A stretch of DNA of 64,000 nt from Amycolatopsis bullii (GCF_014654205.1 NZ_BNAW01000004.1:124001-188000), one strand, 5' to 3'; numbered from the stretch's first letter, positions 45,152 through 55,205 are shown. Notes: generated by a model from the sequence alone, not told the origin. Program-made: numbers and translations.

Positions 45152-45904
45152 TCACATCCGAAGGTGTGACGCCCCGTTGAGATCGAGGATCGCGCCGGAC
45201 GCCCAGGCCGCTTCGGCCGAGGCCAGGTAAACGACGGCCGCGGCGACCTCCTCGGGCGTGCCCACCCGGCCGAACGGGCTCTGCGCGCGCACCGCGTCGT
45301 CGATCCGGGCGGCCACGCGCTCGGTGGCGGTGAACCCGGGCGCCACCGACGTCACGGCGATCCCGTGGGGCGCGAGGGAAACGGCCAGCGACTGGCCGAA
45401 CGCGTGCAGAGCGGCTTTGCTCGCGCCGTAGGCGGGGTGGTCCGGCTCGCCCTTGAAGGCCCCGCGTGACCCGACGTTGACGATCCGGCCGGGCGCGCCG
45501 CGCCCGATGAGGTGCCGGGCGACGCAGTAGCTGAGGTTCGCGGCCCCGACGATGTTGACGTCGAGGGTGCGCCGCCAGATCCGCTGCCAGTCCGCATAGG
45601 ACACTTCGGCGATCGCGTGCGCGGTCTCGGCCGACGTCGCGACGGCGGCGTTGTTGACCAGCACGTCGACCCCGCCGAGCCCGGCCTCGGCCGCGTCGGC
45701 GATGCGCCGCGCGGCTTCGGGGTCGGCGAGGTCGCCGCCGATCAGCAGGTGCCCGTCGCCGGGGAGCGCTTTCAGCGTCTCTTCGGCGTCCGCGGCGCGG
45801 TGTCCGTAGTGGACGGCCACCCGGTCACCCCGCGCCGCGAACGCGGTGGCCACCGCGCGCCCGATACCGCGGGACGCGCCGGTGACGAGCACTCCCCTGC
45901 TCAT
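45152..45904 (-). CDS. SDR-family oxidoreductase
   Basis: 250 residues, classical [11 protein letters not shown] at residues 8-15, NNAAVA, the catalytic Ser in VNVGSRGAF and YGASK (YxxxK) are all intact. The C-terminus [19 protein letters not shown] is typical of beta-ketoacyl reductase-like members. The ATG at 45904 overlaps the stop of the 41-residue small subunit gene by 4 bp, so it belongs to the transporter operon. It may act on a compound taken up by the transporter (inference). Confidence 0.9.
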   Translation of the reverse strand: MSRGVLVTGASRGIGRAVATAFAARGDRVAVHYGHRAADAEETLKALPGDGHLLIGGDLADPEAARRIADAAEAGLGGVDVLVNNAAVATSAETAHAIAEVSYADWQRIWRRTLDVNIVGAANLSYCVARHLIGRGAPGRIVNVGSRGAFKGEPDHPAYGASKAALHAFGQSLAVSLAPHGIAVTSVAPGFTATERVAARIDDAVRAQSPFGRVGTPEEVAAAVVYLASAEAAWASGAILDLNGASHLRM

Positions 45905-46026
45905 CCGAAAAGCTGGACCAGCTTCAGGAAGAGCTGGTACACCCCGTACCCGAACGGGAGCACCACCCACGCCCAGGCCAGCACGATCAGGGGTGTCCGG
46001 TGGGGTTTCGCCGTCGGTTCGGTCAT
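45901..46026 (-). CDS. MFS transporter small subunit (41 residues)
   Basis: 41-residue protein: a short polar N-terminus ([11 protein letters not shown]) and one membrane helix ([21 protein letters not shown]). The size and position after an oxalate/formate-type (OFA) MFS gene match the annotated MFS transporter small subunits found in proteobacteria and actinobacteria. Its ATG shares the A of the transporter's TGA (TGATG) and its own TGA overlaps the SDR start (ATGA), so three genes are translationally coupled. It is shorter than most annotation thresholds. Confidence 0.8.
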   Translation of the reverse strand: MTEPTAKPHRTPLIVLAWAWVVLPFGYGVYQLFLKLVQLFG

Positions 46027-47375
46027 CACGCCTCACTCCTCGCGGCCGCCGGGACCGGCTCGTGGAACTTCTCCTTGACCGGGCGCACCAGCTCGTTGGC
46101 CACGAAGCCGACCACGAGCAGGCCGATCATGATGTAGAACGACGTCGTGTACAGGTCCGGGCCGGACTTGCCCGCCGCCTTTTCGCCGTCGGCGATGCGG
46201 TTGACGATCAGCGGGCCGAGCACGCCGGCCACCGACCAGGCGGTGAGCAGCCGGCCGTGGATCGCGCCCACCTGGTAGGTGCCGAACAGGTCCTTCAGGT
46301 ACGCCGGGACCGTCGCGAACCCGCCGCCGTAGAAGGAAAGGATCACCATCGCGCACAGGATGAACACGAGCTTCGACGAGTTCTGCGTCAGCGCGATCAC
46401 CAGGTACAGCAGCGCGCCGACGCCGAGGTAGGTGCGGTAGATGTTCTTGCGGCCGACGAGGTCCGAAGTGGACGACCAGACGAACCGGCCGAGCATGTTG
46501 CACAGCGACAGCAGCGCGACGAACCCGGCCGCCGCGGCCGTGCCGACCGGGGTGGACGTGTTCTTGAAGAAGTCGACGATCATCGGGGACGCCTTCTCCA
46601 GGATCCCGATGCCCGCGGTCACGTTGAAGCACAGCACCACCCACAGGCACCAGAACTGCGGCGTCTTGATCGCGTTGGCGGCCGAGACGTTCGCCGTGCT
46701 GATCATCGCCTTGCCGTGGTCGGTCTTCGGTTCCCAGCCCGCCGGCTTCCAGTCGTCGGCCGGCACCCGCACGAGCAGCCAGCCCATCGACATGAACACC
46801 GCGTAGACGACGCCGTGGATCAGGAACGCCGTCGCGATGGTGCTCGCCGTGGGCGCGGTGCCCAGCATCGACGACGACCACGGCGAGGCGATCAGCGCGC
46901 CGCCGCCGAAGCCCATGATCGCGATGCCGGTGGCCATGCCCGGCCGGTCCGGGAACCACTTGATCAGCGTCGACACCGGCGAGATGTAGCCGATGCCGAG
47001 CCCGATGCCGCCGATCCCGCCGTAGCCGGCGACGACCAGCCAGAACTGCCCGGTCGCCACGCCGAGCGCGGAGATGAGGAACCCGCTGGCGAAGCAGCAC
47101 ATCGACACGAACATCGCCCAGCGCGGGCCGTTCTTTTCGACGAGGGTGCCGCCGAACGCGGCGGACAGCCCCAGCATGACGATGCCGAGCTGGAACGGCA
47201 GGGAACTCTGCGTGCCGTTGAGGTGCAGGGTCTTCTCGAGCGGGGTCTTGAAGACGCTCCACGCGTAGGCCTGCCCGATCGACAGGTGTACCGACAGGGC
47301 CGCCGGCGGCACCAGCCAGCGCGTCCAGCTCGGCGGTGCCACGATCCGGGATCGGTCCAGGAAGCCGAGAGCCAT
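46026..47375 (-). CDS. OFA-family MFS transporter (oxalate/formate antiporter-like)
   Basis: 449 residues, 12 transmembrane segments. [11 protein letters not shown] near TM1, the [36 protein letters not shown] stretch around TM4-5, and ASPWSSSM are typical of the OFA family (OxlT-like). Members exchange oxalate, formate, lactate or other small organic anions. It is divergent from fdhD, and formate metabolism genes flank it (YdeP-type oxidoreductase, FdhD), so a small carboxylate is plausible. ATG at 47375. It heads an operon with the small subunit and an SDR. Confidence 0.9.
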   Translation of the reverse strand: MALGFLDRSRIVAPPSWTRWLVPPAALSVHLSIGQAYAWSVFKTPLEKTLHLNGTQSSLPFQLGIVMLGLSAAFGGTLVEKNGPRWAMFVSMCCFASGFLISALGVATGQFWLVVAGYGGIGGIGLGIGYISPVSTLIKWFPDRPGMATGIAIMGFGGGALIASPWSSSMLGTAPTASTIATAFLIHGVVYAVFMSMGWLLVRVPADDWKPAGWEPKTDHGKAMISTANVSAANAIKTPQFWCLWVVLCFNVTAGIGILEKASPMIVDFFKNTSTPVGTAAAAGFVALLSLCNMLGRFVWSSTSDLVGRKNIYRTYLGVGALLYLVIALTQNSSKLVFILCAMVILSFYGGGFATVPAYLKDLFGTYQVGAIHGRLLTAWSVAGVLGPLIVNRIADGEKAAGKSGPDLYTTSFYIMIGLLVVGFVANELVRPVKEKFHEPVPAAARSEA

Positions 47376-47477
47376 CGGTTCCCTCCGTATTCTGAGGATG
47401 ATGAAGGGAATGTATTACTAAATCACCAGTGTTGCACCATACGAGTGTCGAACTTTCGGGCAGCGAAGGATGTGCTG

Positions 47478-48302
47478 ATGGGCAGGGTGACCGTGCGCAG
47501 GCCGGTGCGGCGGATCTCCGCGACCGGGGACCGGCGCCGCCCCGACGCGCTGGCGGCCGAAGAGCCTCTGGAGCTGCGGGTCGGCGGCCGGGCGCTGGCG
47601 GTGACCATGCGCACGCCCGGGCACGACGTCGAGCTCGCCCACGGGTTCCTGCTGTCCGAGGGCGTGATCGGCGGGCGCGCGGACGTGGCGGTGGCCCGGT
47701 ACTGCGACGGCGTCGACGAACAGGGTCGCAACACCTACAACGTGCTGGACATCGCGCTCGCCGACGGCGTCCCGCCGCCGGACACCGGTGTCGAGCGCAA
47801 CTTCTACACGACGTCGTCGTGCGGGGTCTGCGGCAAGGCCGCGCTCGACGCGGTCAAGCTCCGCACCCGCTTCTCCCCCGCCTCGGCGGCGTTCGCGGTG
47901 AAGAGTTCGACCCTGGCGGGCCTGCCGGACGCACTGCGCGCGCGCCAGAAGGTGTTCGCCAGCACCGGCGGCCTCCACGCGGCGGCGCTGTTCACCCCGG
48001 ACGGATCGCTGGACGTCGTCCGCGAAGACGTCGGCCGGCACAACGCGGTGGACAAGGTGCTGGGCTGGGCGGTCCTCGAGGGCCGGATCCCGGCGCCGGG
48101 CCACGGCCTCCTGGTGTCCGGGCGAGCGTCGTTCGAGCTGGTGCAGAAGGCCGCGATGGCGGGCATCGGGCTGCTGGCCGCGGTGTCGGCGCCGTCGTCA
48201 CTGGCGGTGGAGCTGGCCGAGGAGAACGGCATGACCCTAATCGGCTTCCTGCGCGGCGACTCGATGAACCTCTACACCGGCGACCACCGCATCCTGACCT
48301 AG
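47478..48302 (+). CDS. fdhD: Formate dehydrogenase accessory sulfurtransferase FdhD
   Basis: 274 residues. The CGVC motif (Cys115, Cys118) accepts sulfur from cysteine desulfurase and passes it to the molybdenum cofactor of formate dehydrogenases. [25 protein letters not shown] and [18 protein letters not shown] are canonical. ATG at 47478 has GAAGGA seven bases upstream; the frame is open further upstream but that part is antisense to the transporter gene. It overlaps the convergent carotenoid oxygenase gene by 4 bp. The YdeP-type enzyme at 40479 is the nearest candidate client. Confidence 0.94.
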   Translation: MGRVTVRRPVRRISATGDRRRPDALAAEEPLELRVGGRALAVTMRTPGHDVELAHGFLLSEGVIGGRADVAVARYCDGVDEQGRNTYNVLDIALADGVPPPDTGVERNFYTTSSCGVCGKAALDAVKLRTRFSPASAAFAVKSSTLAGLPDALRARQKVFASTGGLHAAALFTPDGSLDVVREDVGRHNAVDKVLGWAVLEGRIPAPGHGLLVSGRASFELVQKAAMAGIGLLAAVSAPSSLAVELAEENGMTLIGFLRGDSMNLYTGDHRILT

Positions 48303-49738
48303 CCGACCGGCACCCAGTTGCCGTGGAAGCCGTGGGGCACGCGGTCCGGCAGGTGGATCGCCGCGACCGTCTCCAGCGTTTCCGCGTCCAGGATCGTCAG
48401 GTCGCTGCGCCGGGTCGCCGGGTCGAACACGAAGCCCATCAGGACGCCGTCGTCCTCGGCCGCCTCCTCGTGGCGGGGGACGAACACGAACTCGCCCGGC
48501 TGGCGGCCCGCGCCGAACGCGCGCTCGTGCCGCGCTCCCGTGTGGAAGTCGTGCTTGAACAGCGAACCGCCCGGGTCGGCGCCGCCGTCGGCCGACATCG
48601 CGTAGCCGTAGCGGTGGCGGTGGCCGACCAGGCGCTCGTCCACGCGCGGGAACTCCTGGCCGCGGTCGTCGAGGCGCTCCTCCAGGACCTTGCCCGCGGC
48701 CAGGTCGACCGTCCAGCGGTCCAGGGTGGGGCCGCCCTCGTCCGGGCCGTGCAGCTCGCGGTCGAACATCCGCGGGTGGCGGACGACGTCCAGCACGACG
48801 CTGTCGCCGTCGTCGTAGGCGTTGAGCGGGTGGAAGACGTAGCACGGCTCGACCTCGAACCACCGGACGTCCGCGTTGCCGCCTTCGCGGGGCATGATGC
48901 CGATCCGCGCCGGGTACTTCGGGTCCCAGCGGTAGGGCAGGCCGCCGTTCGCGCCGATCTTGCGGGCCATCATCGCGGTCACCGGGTCCGGGACGCGCAC
49001 CTTGCCGACCATGGCCGACACCACCAGCTTCGCCGGCGTGCGCAGCGCGGCCGGCACCCCGGCGGCGACCGCCATCTCCGCGTTGAACGTCACCGGCAGG
49101 TCGTAGAACACGACGTGGTTCTCGGTCAGGGAGAAGTCGTGCATCATCGGCGACCCGGTGACCTCGACGTCGACCGTGCGGCGGGCGCGGCCGGCCGTGT
49201 CGATCACCGAGTACTGGACCTTGTTGCCCATGCCGAAGAAGTACGAGACGGCGTGCAGCTCGCCGGTGCGCGGGTCGCGCTTCGGGTGGGCGGTGTAGCC
49301 GCCGGGCAGCGTGCCGTCGAAGTCGCAGCGGCCGACGGTGTCGAGTTCGTCGGTCAGCTCGTAGATCGGCGCGCCCGCCTCGACCAGGGCGAGGGTCTTG
49401 CCCGCGTGGCCGATGACGTTGGTGTTGGCGCCGAGCGCGTCCAGCCCGCAGAACCGGCTCGCGTCCTCGCCGTCGAGCGCCGCCGCGACGGCGGGGTTGC
49501 GGACCCACCGGTTGCGGTACCACTCGGCCTTCCCGTCGCGCAGGCGCACGCCGTGGACCATGCCGTCGCCCATGAACCAGTGGTAGGCCGCCGGGTCCAC
49601 CTCGGACAGCGGGTTCGGGCCGTTGCGCAGGTACCGGCCGTCGAGGAAGTCCGGGATCCGGCCGGTGACGGCGAGCTCGGTGATCGTGTGCTCCCGGCTG
49701 ACCGGGGCGAAGTTTCCTTCGAGGAACTTGTTGCCCAT
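48299..49738 (-). CDS. Carotenoid oxygenase family protein (non-heme iron dioxygenase)
   Basis: 479 residues. The four iron His residues of the beta-propeller fit: [27 protein letters not shown] and the C-terminal HGFHGNWV. Members cleave a C=C bond in carotenoids, apocarotenals or stilbenes (lignostilbene dioxygenases). The ATG at 49738 follows GGAGGGG; an ATG at 49798 is less likely. The divergent TetR gene and two operators (49749-49785) sit before it, so expression is likely induced by the substrate or product. Cytosolic; no signal peptide. Confidence 0.92.
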   Translation of the reverse strand: MGNKFLEGNFAPVSREHTITELAVTGRIPDFLDGRYLRNGPNPLSEVDPAAYHWFMGDGMVHGVRLRDGKAEWYRNRWVRNPAVAAALDGEDASRFCGLDALGANTNVIGHAGKTLALVEAGAPIYELTDELDTVGRCDFDGTLPGGYTAHPKRDPRTGELHAVSYFFGMGNKVQYSVIDTAGRARRTVDVEVTGSPMMHDFSLTENHVVFYDLPVTFNAEMAVAAGVPAALRTPAKLVVSAMVGKVRVPDPVTAMMARKIGANGGLPYRWDPKYPARIGIMPREGGNADVRWFEVEPCYVFHPLNAYDDGDSVVLDVVRHPRMFDRELHGPDEGGPTLDRWTVDLAAGKVLEERLDDRGQEFPRVDERLVGHRHRYGYAMSADGGADPGGSLFKHDFHTGARHERAFGAGRQPGEFVFVPRHEEAAEDDGVLMGFVFDPATRRSDLTILDAETLETVAAIHLPDRVPHGFHGNWVPVG

Positions 49739-49748
49739 GGGACCCCTC

Positions 49749-49785
49749 CATAACTTGGTTATGAAACCAGATATAACAGGGTTAT
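49749..49785. promoter_or_regulatory. Two TetR operators (ATAAC-N3-GTTAT)
   Basis: CATAAC-TTG-GTTATG (49749-49763) and ATAAC-AGG-GTTAT (49773-49785) are perfect dyads of the same consensus, centred 23 bp apart, a little over two helix turns. They fill the 62-bp gap between the carotenoid oxygenase gene and the TetR gene and stand within 40 bp of both starts. They are the obvious binding sites of that TetR protein. Confidence 0.8.
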
Positions 49786-49800
49786 GGGATACTGGCAAGC

Positions 49801-50508
49801 ATGAGTCCCAAACCGCGCGCGACCGACGTCAAGGCCCGGCTCGTCGAGGCCGCCATCCGGCTGCTCGACGAAAACGGACCCGAAGCCCTGCAGGCCCGCA
49901 AGCTGGCGGCGGAGGTCGGCGTCTCGACGATGGCGGTCTACACGCACTTCGGCGGCATGGCCGCGCTGGTCGACGAGGTCGCGCGGGCCGGCTTCCTGCG
50001 CCTGTCGGAGTGGCTGGCCGGGGTCCCCCTGACCGACGACCCGGTGGCCGACATCTTCAGCCTGGCCCGCACCTACCGGCAGGCGGTCGCCGAGCAGCCG
50101 CAGCTGTTCGCGGTGTCCTTCGGCCAGTCCGCCCCCGGAGGCAAGCGGGCGACGCTGTCCGACCTCACCACCGCAGAAGGCCGCGAAGCCGCCCAGGAGG
50201 GACTGGAGGCGTTCGCCCACATCGTCCGGGCGACCGAGCGGGCCATCGCGGCCGGCCGGTTCCGGCCCTCCGACGAGTACCAGGCCGCCGCCCAGCTCTG
50301 GAGTGCGCTGCACGGATTCGTCACACTGGAGGCGTCGGGGCACTTCGGCCCCGGCGAACAGGGCATAGACCACATTTTGATCCCCCTCGGGATCACCATG
50401 GCGGTGGGTCTCGGGGACACTGTGGACGAAGCCGGGCGCTCGGCCGAGGCCGCGCGGGCGGCTTGGCGGACGAGGACCGGAAACGCCGGGCAGGGTGTTG
50501 ACGAATAA
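49801..50508 (+). CDS. TetR-family transcriptional regulator
   Basis: 235 residues. The helix-turn-helix is at about 10-60 (ALQARKLAAEVGVSTMAVYTHFGGMAALV) and a TetR_C_13-like (WHG-type) domain follows. ATG at 49801 lacks a Shine-Dalgarno, so the mRNA could be leaderless. It is divergent from the carotenoid oxygenase gene and probably represses both through the two dyads at 49749-49785. Confidence 0.92.
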   Translation: MSPKPRATDVKARLVEAAIRLLDENGPEALQARKLAAEVGVSTMAVYTHFGGMAALVDEVARAGFLRLSEWLAGVPLTDDPVADIFSLARTYRQAVAEQPQLFAVSFGQSAPGGKRATLSDLTTAEGREAAQEGLEAFAHIVRATERAIAAGRFRPSDEYQAAAQLWSALHGFVTLEASGHFGPGEQGIDHILIPLGITMAVGLGDTVDEAGRSAEAARAAWRTRTGNAGQGVDE

Positions 50509-50586
50509 CCCGGTGAACGCCGGACGCGAGGGAACGCGGAGCGGGTGCGCGGCGTCCTTATCAGGGGGCAGGGGGATGGAGACAGG

Positions 50587-51540
50587 GTGAACGAGCAAAA
50601 CGGGGACGCGGAGCCGGCCGGAGCGGTCGCCGGGGCGGTCCAGGGCGCCCGGCGGTGGATCGGCCGCCGGTCGGTGCTGATCGCGGGCGCGTCCGGGCTG
50701 GCCGTGACCGGGCTGGCCGTCGGCACCGCCACCGGCAAGCTGCCGTTCAGCCAGGCCCTGCAGCGCACGCTCGGCGTGACGTCGTCGAACCCGACCACCC
50801 AGCTGGGCAGCACGCGCGTCGAGCGCGTCTACTCCGCGGCGCGCGGCCGGATGGTCGACCTGGTGTTCATCCTGCCGTCGAAGACCCCGCCGAAGGGGCT
50901 GCCGATGTCGCTGATGCTGCACGGCCTGCACGGCAACGCCCGCAGCGCGGCGCCCACCGGCACGCTCAAGCAGCTCGCCAGCGACGTCGCCCGCAAGGCG
51001 GTGCCGGCGTTCGGCTTCGTGGCCGTCGACGGCGGCGACAACTACTGGCACCAGGTCCACCCGGGCGACGACCCGATGGCGATGCTGCTGGAGGAGGTCC
51101 CGCAGTGGCTGCGGGCCCGCGGCTTCGCCGGCCCGACCGGTCAGCCGTTCGCCTGCACCGGCGTGTCGATGGGCGGGTTCGGCGCGCTGGTGTACACGCG
51201 CCGCCGCGTCGAGCGGCGCCAGCCGCCGTCCGCCGTCGCGACGCTGGCGCCGGCGCTGATCACGTCCTGGCCGGAGATGGCCAAGCGGCACATCTTCACC
51301 GGCATCCAGGACTGGACGGCCCTCGACCCGCTGCGGCACATCGACGAGACCAAGGGCGTGGCCAACGGCATCTGGTGCGGCACGGAGGACCCGTTCATCA
51401 CCGGTGTCCGCCGCTACATCGAGGCGGCGCACCCGGCGGTCGCGCACACCGCCCACGGCAAGCACGGCGACCCGTTCAACCGCACGGTGGTGCCCAGCCT
51501 GGTCAGCTTCCTCGGCAAGCACGTCCCCCGCGCCGACTGA
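50587..51540 (+). CDS. Exported alpha/beta-hydrolase-fold esterase
   Basis: 317 residues from GTG at 50587 (preceded by GGAGACAGG). The N-terminus carries RRWIGRRSVLIAGASGLAVTG, a likely twin-arginine or uncleaved membrane signal. The body is an esterase D/antigen 85-like hydrolase: SLMLHGLHGNARS oxyanion loop and GVSMGGFGAL nucleophile elbow; a His occurs in GKHGDPFN near the end. It should act at the outer face of the membrane on acyl esters. Substrate unknown; mycolyltransferase-like action is possible but unproven. Confidence 0.82.
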   Translation: MNEQNGDAEPAGAVAGAVQGARRWIGRRSVLIAGASGLAVTGLAVGTATGKLPFSQALQRTLGVTSSNPTTQLGSTRVERVYSAARGRMVDLVFILPSKTPPKGLPMSLMLHGLHGNARSAAPTGTLKQLASDVARKAVPAFGFVAVDGGDNYWHQVHPGDDPMAMLLEEVPQWLRARGFAGPTGQPFACTGVSMGGFGALVYTRRRVERRQPPSAVATLAPALITSWPEMAKRHIFTGIQDWTALDPLRHIDETKGVANGIWCGTEDPFITGVRRYIEAAHPAVAHTAHGKHGDPFNRTVVPSLVSFLGKHVPRAD

Positions 51541-51575
51541 CCCAGCCCCTGCCCCCATGCAGTTCGGGCGGCGGG

Positions 51576-52496
51576 TCAGCGCGTGAAGTGGATGCGGGTG
51601 GTGGTGCGGCCCGGGACCCAGTACGTGCGGACCAGGTCGGCCACGCGGTTGACCAGCAGCAGGCCGCGGCCGCCCAGGGTGGTCGCCGACGGGGGGATGC
51701 GGCCGGCCAGCGGCTCGGCGATCGTGCCGGCGTCGCTCACCTCGCAGACCACCTGCGAGTCCTCCGCCCACAGCCGCAGGACGCCGGTGCCGCCGCCGTA
51801 GAGGACGCTGTTCGCCGTCAGCTCGGCGATCGCCAGCGCGAAGTCGTCCCGGCGGGGCCGGCGCAGGCCGTGCCGGGCGGCCCAGATCTCCGCGAAGCCG
51901 CGCAACGACGCCAGCTGTCCCAGGTCGAATTCGCGCTCGACCGCGCCCGGTGGCGCCTCGAGCGGCCGCGTGAAGTCCGCGCGCACGCCGTCCGGGTCGA
52001 ACCGCGGGCTGATGAACGGCCCGGCCAGGCCCCACAGCTCGGGGTGGGTCCGCTCGGCGTCGGCCAGCACCGGCGGCGGCAGCTCCCCGACGTCGTACGG
52101 GCAGAGCACCGCCAGGTCACGACCGGCGAAGGCGTTGTTGATGAGAGCTTCGTGCACCACGCACGCCGAGTACTCCGAGTCCGTGCGGCCGGCCCAGATC
52201 GGCTCGCCCACGATGCGCACCGGGCCGGCGTGCTCGGCGGCGAAGGCGTGCAGCACCGACGGCAGGATGGCGCCGGGGTTGCGGCCCGCCCGCTGCATGT
52301 CGATCAGCCGGACTTCGCTCGCCCGGTCTTCCAGGGCCTTTTCGATCAGCAGCAGGTTGCGGCCGGGGACGGCGACGGCCGCGGGCTCACCCCGGTCGAG
52401 ACCTTCGAGCAGGAACGGGACGACACCGTCCAGGTACTCGGTGTCGCCGCGATAGAAGAGTGCGGGATGCCGGAACGGTCTGAGGGCATCTACCAC
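51576..52496 (-). CDS. MEDS-domain sensor with RsbW-like HATPase (anti-sigma kinase type)
   Basis: 306 residues. The N-terminal 165 residues match the MEDS sensory domain (FRHPALFYRGDTEYLDGVVPFL ... HEALINNAFAG), first described from DcmR of methylotrophs. The C-terminal part is a GHKL ATPase of the RsbW kind: N box ELTANSVLYGG, DAGTIAEP and GRGLLLVNRVADLV. Such proteins bind sigma factors or anti-sigma antagonists, with the MEDS part sensing a small signal. The GTG at 52496 has no clear Shine-Dalgarno. No sigma factor or antagonist gene is next to it in this window. Confidence 0.85.
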   Translation of the reverse strand: MVDALRPFRHPALFYRGDTEYLDGVVPFLLEGLDRGEPAAVAVPGRNLLLIEKALEDRASEVRLIDMQRAGRNPGAILPSVLHAFAAEHAGPVRIVGEPIWAGRTDSEYSACVVHEALINNAFAGRDLAVLCPYDVGELPPPVLADAERTHPELWGLAGPFISPRFDPDGVRADFTRPLEAPPGAVEREFDLGQLASLRGFAEIWAARHGLRRPRRDDFALAIAELTANSVLYGGGTGVLRLWAEDSQVVCEVSDAGTIAEPLAGRIPPSATTLGGRGLLLVNRVADLVRTYWVPGRTTTRIHFTR

Positions 52497-52549
52497 GAGG
52501 GGGGCTTACCCCGGCGGAGACGAGCTCAAACCCGCCGGACGCCGGAATG

Positions 52550-52975
52550 TCACTCCACCCAACGGCCGACGACCGCGATCAGCCAGAAGCCGACGATGGT
52601 CGCCAGTGCGAACAGGAGCACCCAGTTGAACAGCTGACGCCGCTCGGTCACGCCGCGGGCCTGCCGCAGCCCGTACGCCGCGACGACGAACAGCGGCACG
52701 GGGATCAGCGGCAACGGGGACAGCCGCGAGACGACGGCGACGACGCAGGTGCCGGTGAACACGGCCAGCATGCCCATCAGCACCCGGTTCAGCCACGGGT
52801 ACCGGTCGGCGACGGACGCGATCACGCGCTCGCTCAGCTCGCGGAACCCCAGGACCGGCCCGGCCGGGGTCGTCCCGGCCGGGGTGGTCCCGGCAGGTTC
52901 CGGGGCCGGCGGGGCCGGCGCTTGCACGCCGCCGCCCGGAGCAGCCCCGGAACCCGGGAAAGAGTCAGCAGTCAT
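52550..52975 (-). CDS. Small membrane protein, function unknown
   Basis: 141 residues. A Pro/Ala/Gly-rich N-terminal part (about 40 residues, with the repeat TTPAGTTPAGP) is followed by three hydrophobic segments (VLMGMLAVFTGTCVVAVV, PLPLIPVPLFVVAAYG, FNWVLLFALATIVGFWLIAV). It lies 50 bp downstream of clpX on the same strand. I recognise no family. Possible co-transcription with clpX is the only context. Confidence 0.65.
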   Translation of the reverse strand: MTADSFPGSGAAPGGGVQAPAPPAPEPAGTTPAGTTPAGPVLGFRELSERVIASVADRYPWLNRVLMGMLAVFTGTCVVAVVSRLSPLPLIPVPLFVVAAYGLRQARGVTERRQLFNWVLLFALATIVGFWLIAVVGRWVE

Positions 52976-53025
52976 TCAGCTTTCCTGTCGGGTCTCCGGG
53001 CCGGGCGGCCCGGAGACGCCCGGCG

Positions 53026-54321
53026 TCAGGCCGACTTCTCGCCGCGCTCGCTGCGCGCGCGCCGCGTCGGCTGCCGGGCGACGATCGTCGGGTTCACGTT
53101 CTCCCGGACGGTCTGCTCGGTGATGACGACCTTCGCCACGTCGTCGCGGCTCGGGATGTCGTACATCACCGGCTGGAGCACTTCTTCCATGATCGCACGC
53201 AGCCCGCGGGCACCGGTCCCGCGCAGGACCGCCTGGTCGGCGATGGCCTCGAGCGCGGTCTTGGTGAACTCGAGCTCGACGTTGTCCATTTCGAAGAGCT
53301 TCTTGTACTGCTTCACCAGGGCGTTGCGCGGCTGGGTGAGGATGTTGACCAGCGAGTCCTTGTCCAGGTGGTTCACCGTCGCCACGACCGGGAGGCGGCC
53401 GATGAACTCCGGGATCAGGCCGAACTTGATCAGGTCCTCGGGCATGGTGTCGGAGAAGACGTCGCTCTCCTCGATCTCGGACTTGGTGCGGATCTCCGCG
53501 CCGAAGCCGAGGCCGCGCTTGCCGACCCGCTCGTTGATGATCTTCTCCAGCCCGGCGAACGCGCCGGCCACGATGAACAGCACGTTCGTCGTGTCGATCT
53601 GGATGAACTCCTGGTGCGGGTGCTTCCGGCCGCCCTGCGGCGGCACCGAGGCGGTGGTGCCCTCGAGGATCTTCAGCAGCGCCTGCTGGACGCCCTCGCC
53701 GGAGACGTCCCGGGTGATCGACGGGTTCTCGCTCTTGCGGGCGATCTTGTCGACCTCGTCGATGTAGATGATCCCGGTCTCGGCCCGCTTGACGTCGTAG
53801 TCCGCCGCCTGGATGAGCTTGAGGAGGATGTTTTCGACGTCCTCGCCGACGTAGCCCGCTTCGGTCAGCGCCGTGGCGTCCGCGATGGCGAACGGCACGT
53901 TCAGCAGCTTCGCGAGCGTCTGCGCCAGGTAGGTTTTGCCGCACCCGGTGGGGCCGAGCATCAGGATGTTCGACTTGGCGAGCTCGACCGACTCCTCCTT
54001 GGAGTCCTTCGGCCCGGCCTTGTCGTCCGCCTGGATCCGCTTGTAGTGGTTGTAGACCGCCACTGCCAGCGTCCGCTTGGCGTCTTCCTGGCCGATGATG
54101 TACTGCTCGAGGAATTCGTGGATGTCGGCGGGCTTGGGCAGCTCGTCGAGCTTGACGTCGCCGGCTTCGGCCAGCTCCTCCTCGATGATCTCATTGCAGA
54201 GGTCGATGCACTCATCGCAGATGTAGACCCCGGGGCCGGCAATGAGCTTCTTCACCTGCTTCTGGCTCTTCCCGCAGAAAGAACACTTCAGCAGGTCTCC
54301 GCCGTCACCGATCCGTGCCAT
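53026..54321 (-). CDS. clpX: ATP-dependent Clp protease ATP-binding subunit ClpX
   Basis: 431 residues, full length. A zinc-binding N-domain (CSFCG at 13-17, CDEC at 35-38) precedes the AAA+ core: Walker A GPTGCGKT at 123-130, Walker [10 protein letters not shown], pore loop EAGYVGED, sensor 2 GARGLR. The ClpP-binding loop reads LGF in KRGLGFGAE. ClpX unfolds tagged proteins and feeds them to ClpP1P2. It lies 231 bp downstream of clpP2, past a strong hairpin, so it may have its own promoter. Confidence 0.98.
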   Translation of the reverse strand: MARIGDGGDLLKCSFCGKSQKQVKKLIAGPGVYICDECIDLCNEIIEEELAEAGDVKLDELPKPADIHEFLEQYIIGQEDAKRTLAVAVYNHYKRIQADDKAGPKDSKEESVELAKSNILMLGPTGCGKTYLAQTLAKLLNVPFAIADATALTEAGYVGEDVENILLKLIQAADYDVKRAETGIIYIDEVDKIARKSENPSITRDVSGEGVQQALLKILEGTTASVPPQGGRKHPHQEFIQIDTTNVLFIVAGAFAGLEKIINERVGKRGLGFGAEIRTKSEIEESDVFSDTMPEDLIKFGLIPEFIGRLPVVATVNHLDKDSLVNILTQPRNALVKQYKKLFEMDNVELEFTKTALEAIADQAVLRGTGARGLRAIMEEVLQPVMYDIPSRDDVAKVVITEQTVRENVNPTIVARQPTRRARSERGEKSA

Positions 54322-54508
54322 GGCCGTTGACCTCGTCCCCTCCGGCGCGGGTTCGGCGCGCCTGACGTGTGTTGCGACGGTGCGACCCCCCGGTGCGGTG
54401 ACCGGGTGCGAGCCTCACGCATTGCCACTGACGGTACCCGTCCGATGCCGCGGGCGGGAACACCCACGAGCTCCGGGAGCACGTCAGAGGACGACCCTAA
54501 ACCAGGAT

Positions 54509-54542
54509 GCCGGTGTGTGTCGTCTTCTCGACACACACCGGC
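54509..54542 (-). terminator. Terminator after clpP2
   Basis: GCCGGTGTGTGTCG (54509-54522) pairs perfectly with CGACACACACCGGC (54529-54542), a 14-bp stem with a 6-base loop. It starts 10 bp after the clpP2 stop on the minus strand. It is followed by ATCCTGGTTTAGG, so only a weak U-tract. It separates clpP1P2 from clpX. Confidence 0.8.
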
Positions 54543-54551
54543 CTGGCGGAT

Positions 54552-55205
54552 CTAAAGAGCCGATGCCTTACGGTACGGCAGCACCTCGTCGATGATGCCG
54601 TACGCCTTGGCCTCTTCGGCCGTGAGGATCTTGTCGCGCTCGATGTCGGTCCGGATCTGGTCCGGGTCCTTGTTCGTGTGCTTGGCCAGGATGACCTCCA
54701 TCTGGCGCCGCACCCGCTGGATCTCGTTGGCCTGGATCTCCAGGTCGGAGACCTGGCCGTAGGTGCCCTCGGTGGCCGGCTGGTGGATCAGCACGCGGGA
54801 GTTCGGCAGCGCGTAGCGCTTGCCCGGCGTGCCGGCCGACAGCAGCACCGCGGCGGCCGAGGCGGCCTGGCCGAGGCAGTACGTCTGGATGTCCGGGCGG
54901 ACGAACTGCATGGTGTCGTAGATCGCCATCAGCGAGGTGAACGAGCCACCCGGCGAGTTGATGTAGACCAGGATGTCGCGGTCCGGGTCCTCGTGCTCGA
55001 GGTGCAGCAGCTGGGCCATCACGTCGTTGGCCGACGCGTCGTCCACCTGCACGCCGAGGAAGATGACCCGCTCTTCGTACAGCTTGTTGTACGGGTTCGA
55101 CTCCTTGACCCCGTAGCTGGTCCGCTCCACGTACGACGGCAGGATGTACCGCGACTGGGGGACGCTCGGGCCCTGGAAGTCACCCGGGAGCCTGAAGTTG
55201 CTCAT
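54552..55205 (-). CDS. clpP2: ATP-dependent Clp protease proteolytic subunit ClpP2
   Basis: 217 residues. Catalytic Ser116 ([11 protein letters not shown]), His141 (LIHQPATEG) and Asp191 ([12 protein letters not shown]) are present. The N-terminal arm before [15 protein letters not shown] is long (about 38 residues) as in actinobacterial ClpP2, where it is processed. ATG at 55205 has AAGGAG seven bases upstream. It follows clpP1 after 25 bp; the two form a mixed 14-mer (7 + 7), and neither is active alone in mycobacteria. Confidence 0.97.
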   Translation of the reverse strand: MSNFRLPGDFQGPSVPQSRYILPSYVERTSYGVKESNPYNKLYEERVIFLGVQVDDASANDVMAQLLHLEHEDPDRDILVYINSPGGSFTSLMAIYDTMQFVRPDIQTYCLGQAASAAAVLLSAGTPGKRYALPNSRVLIHQPATEGTYGQVSDLEIQANEIQRVRRQMEVILAKHTNKDPDQIRTDIERDKILTAEEAKAYGIIDEVLPYRKASAL

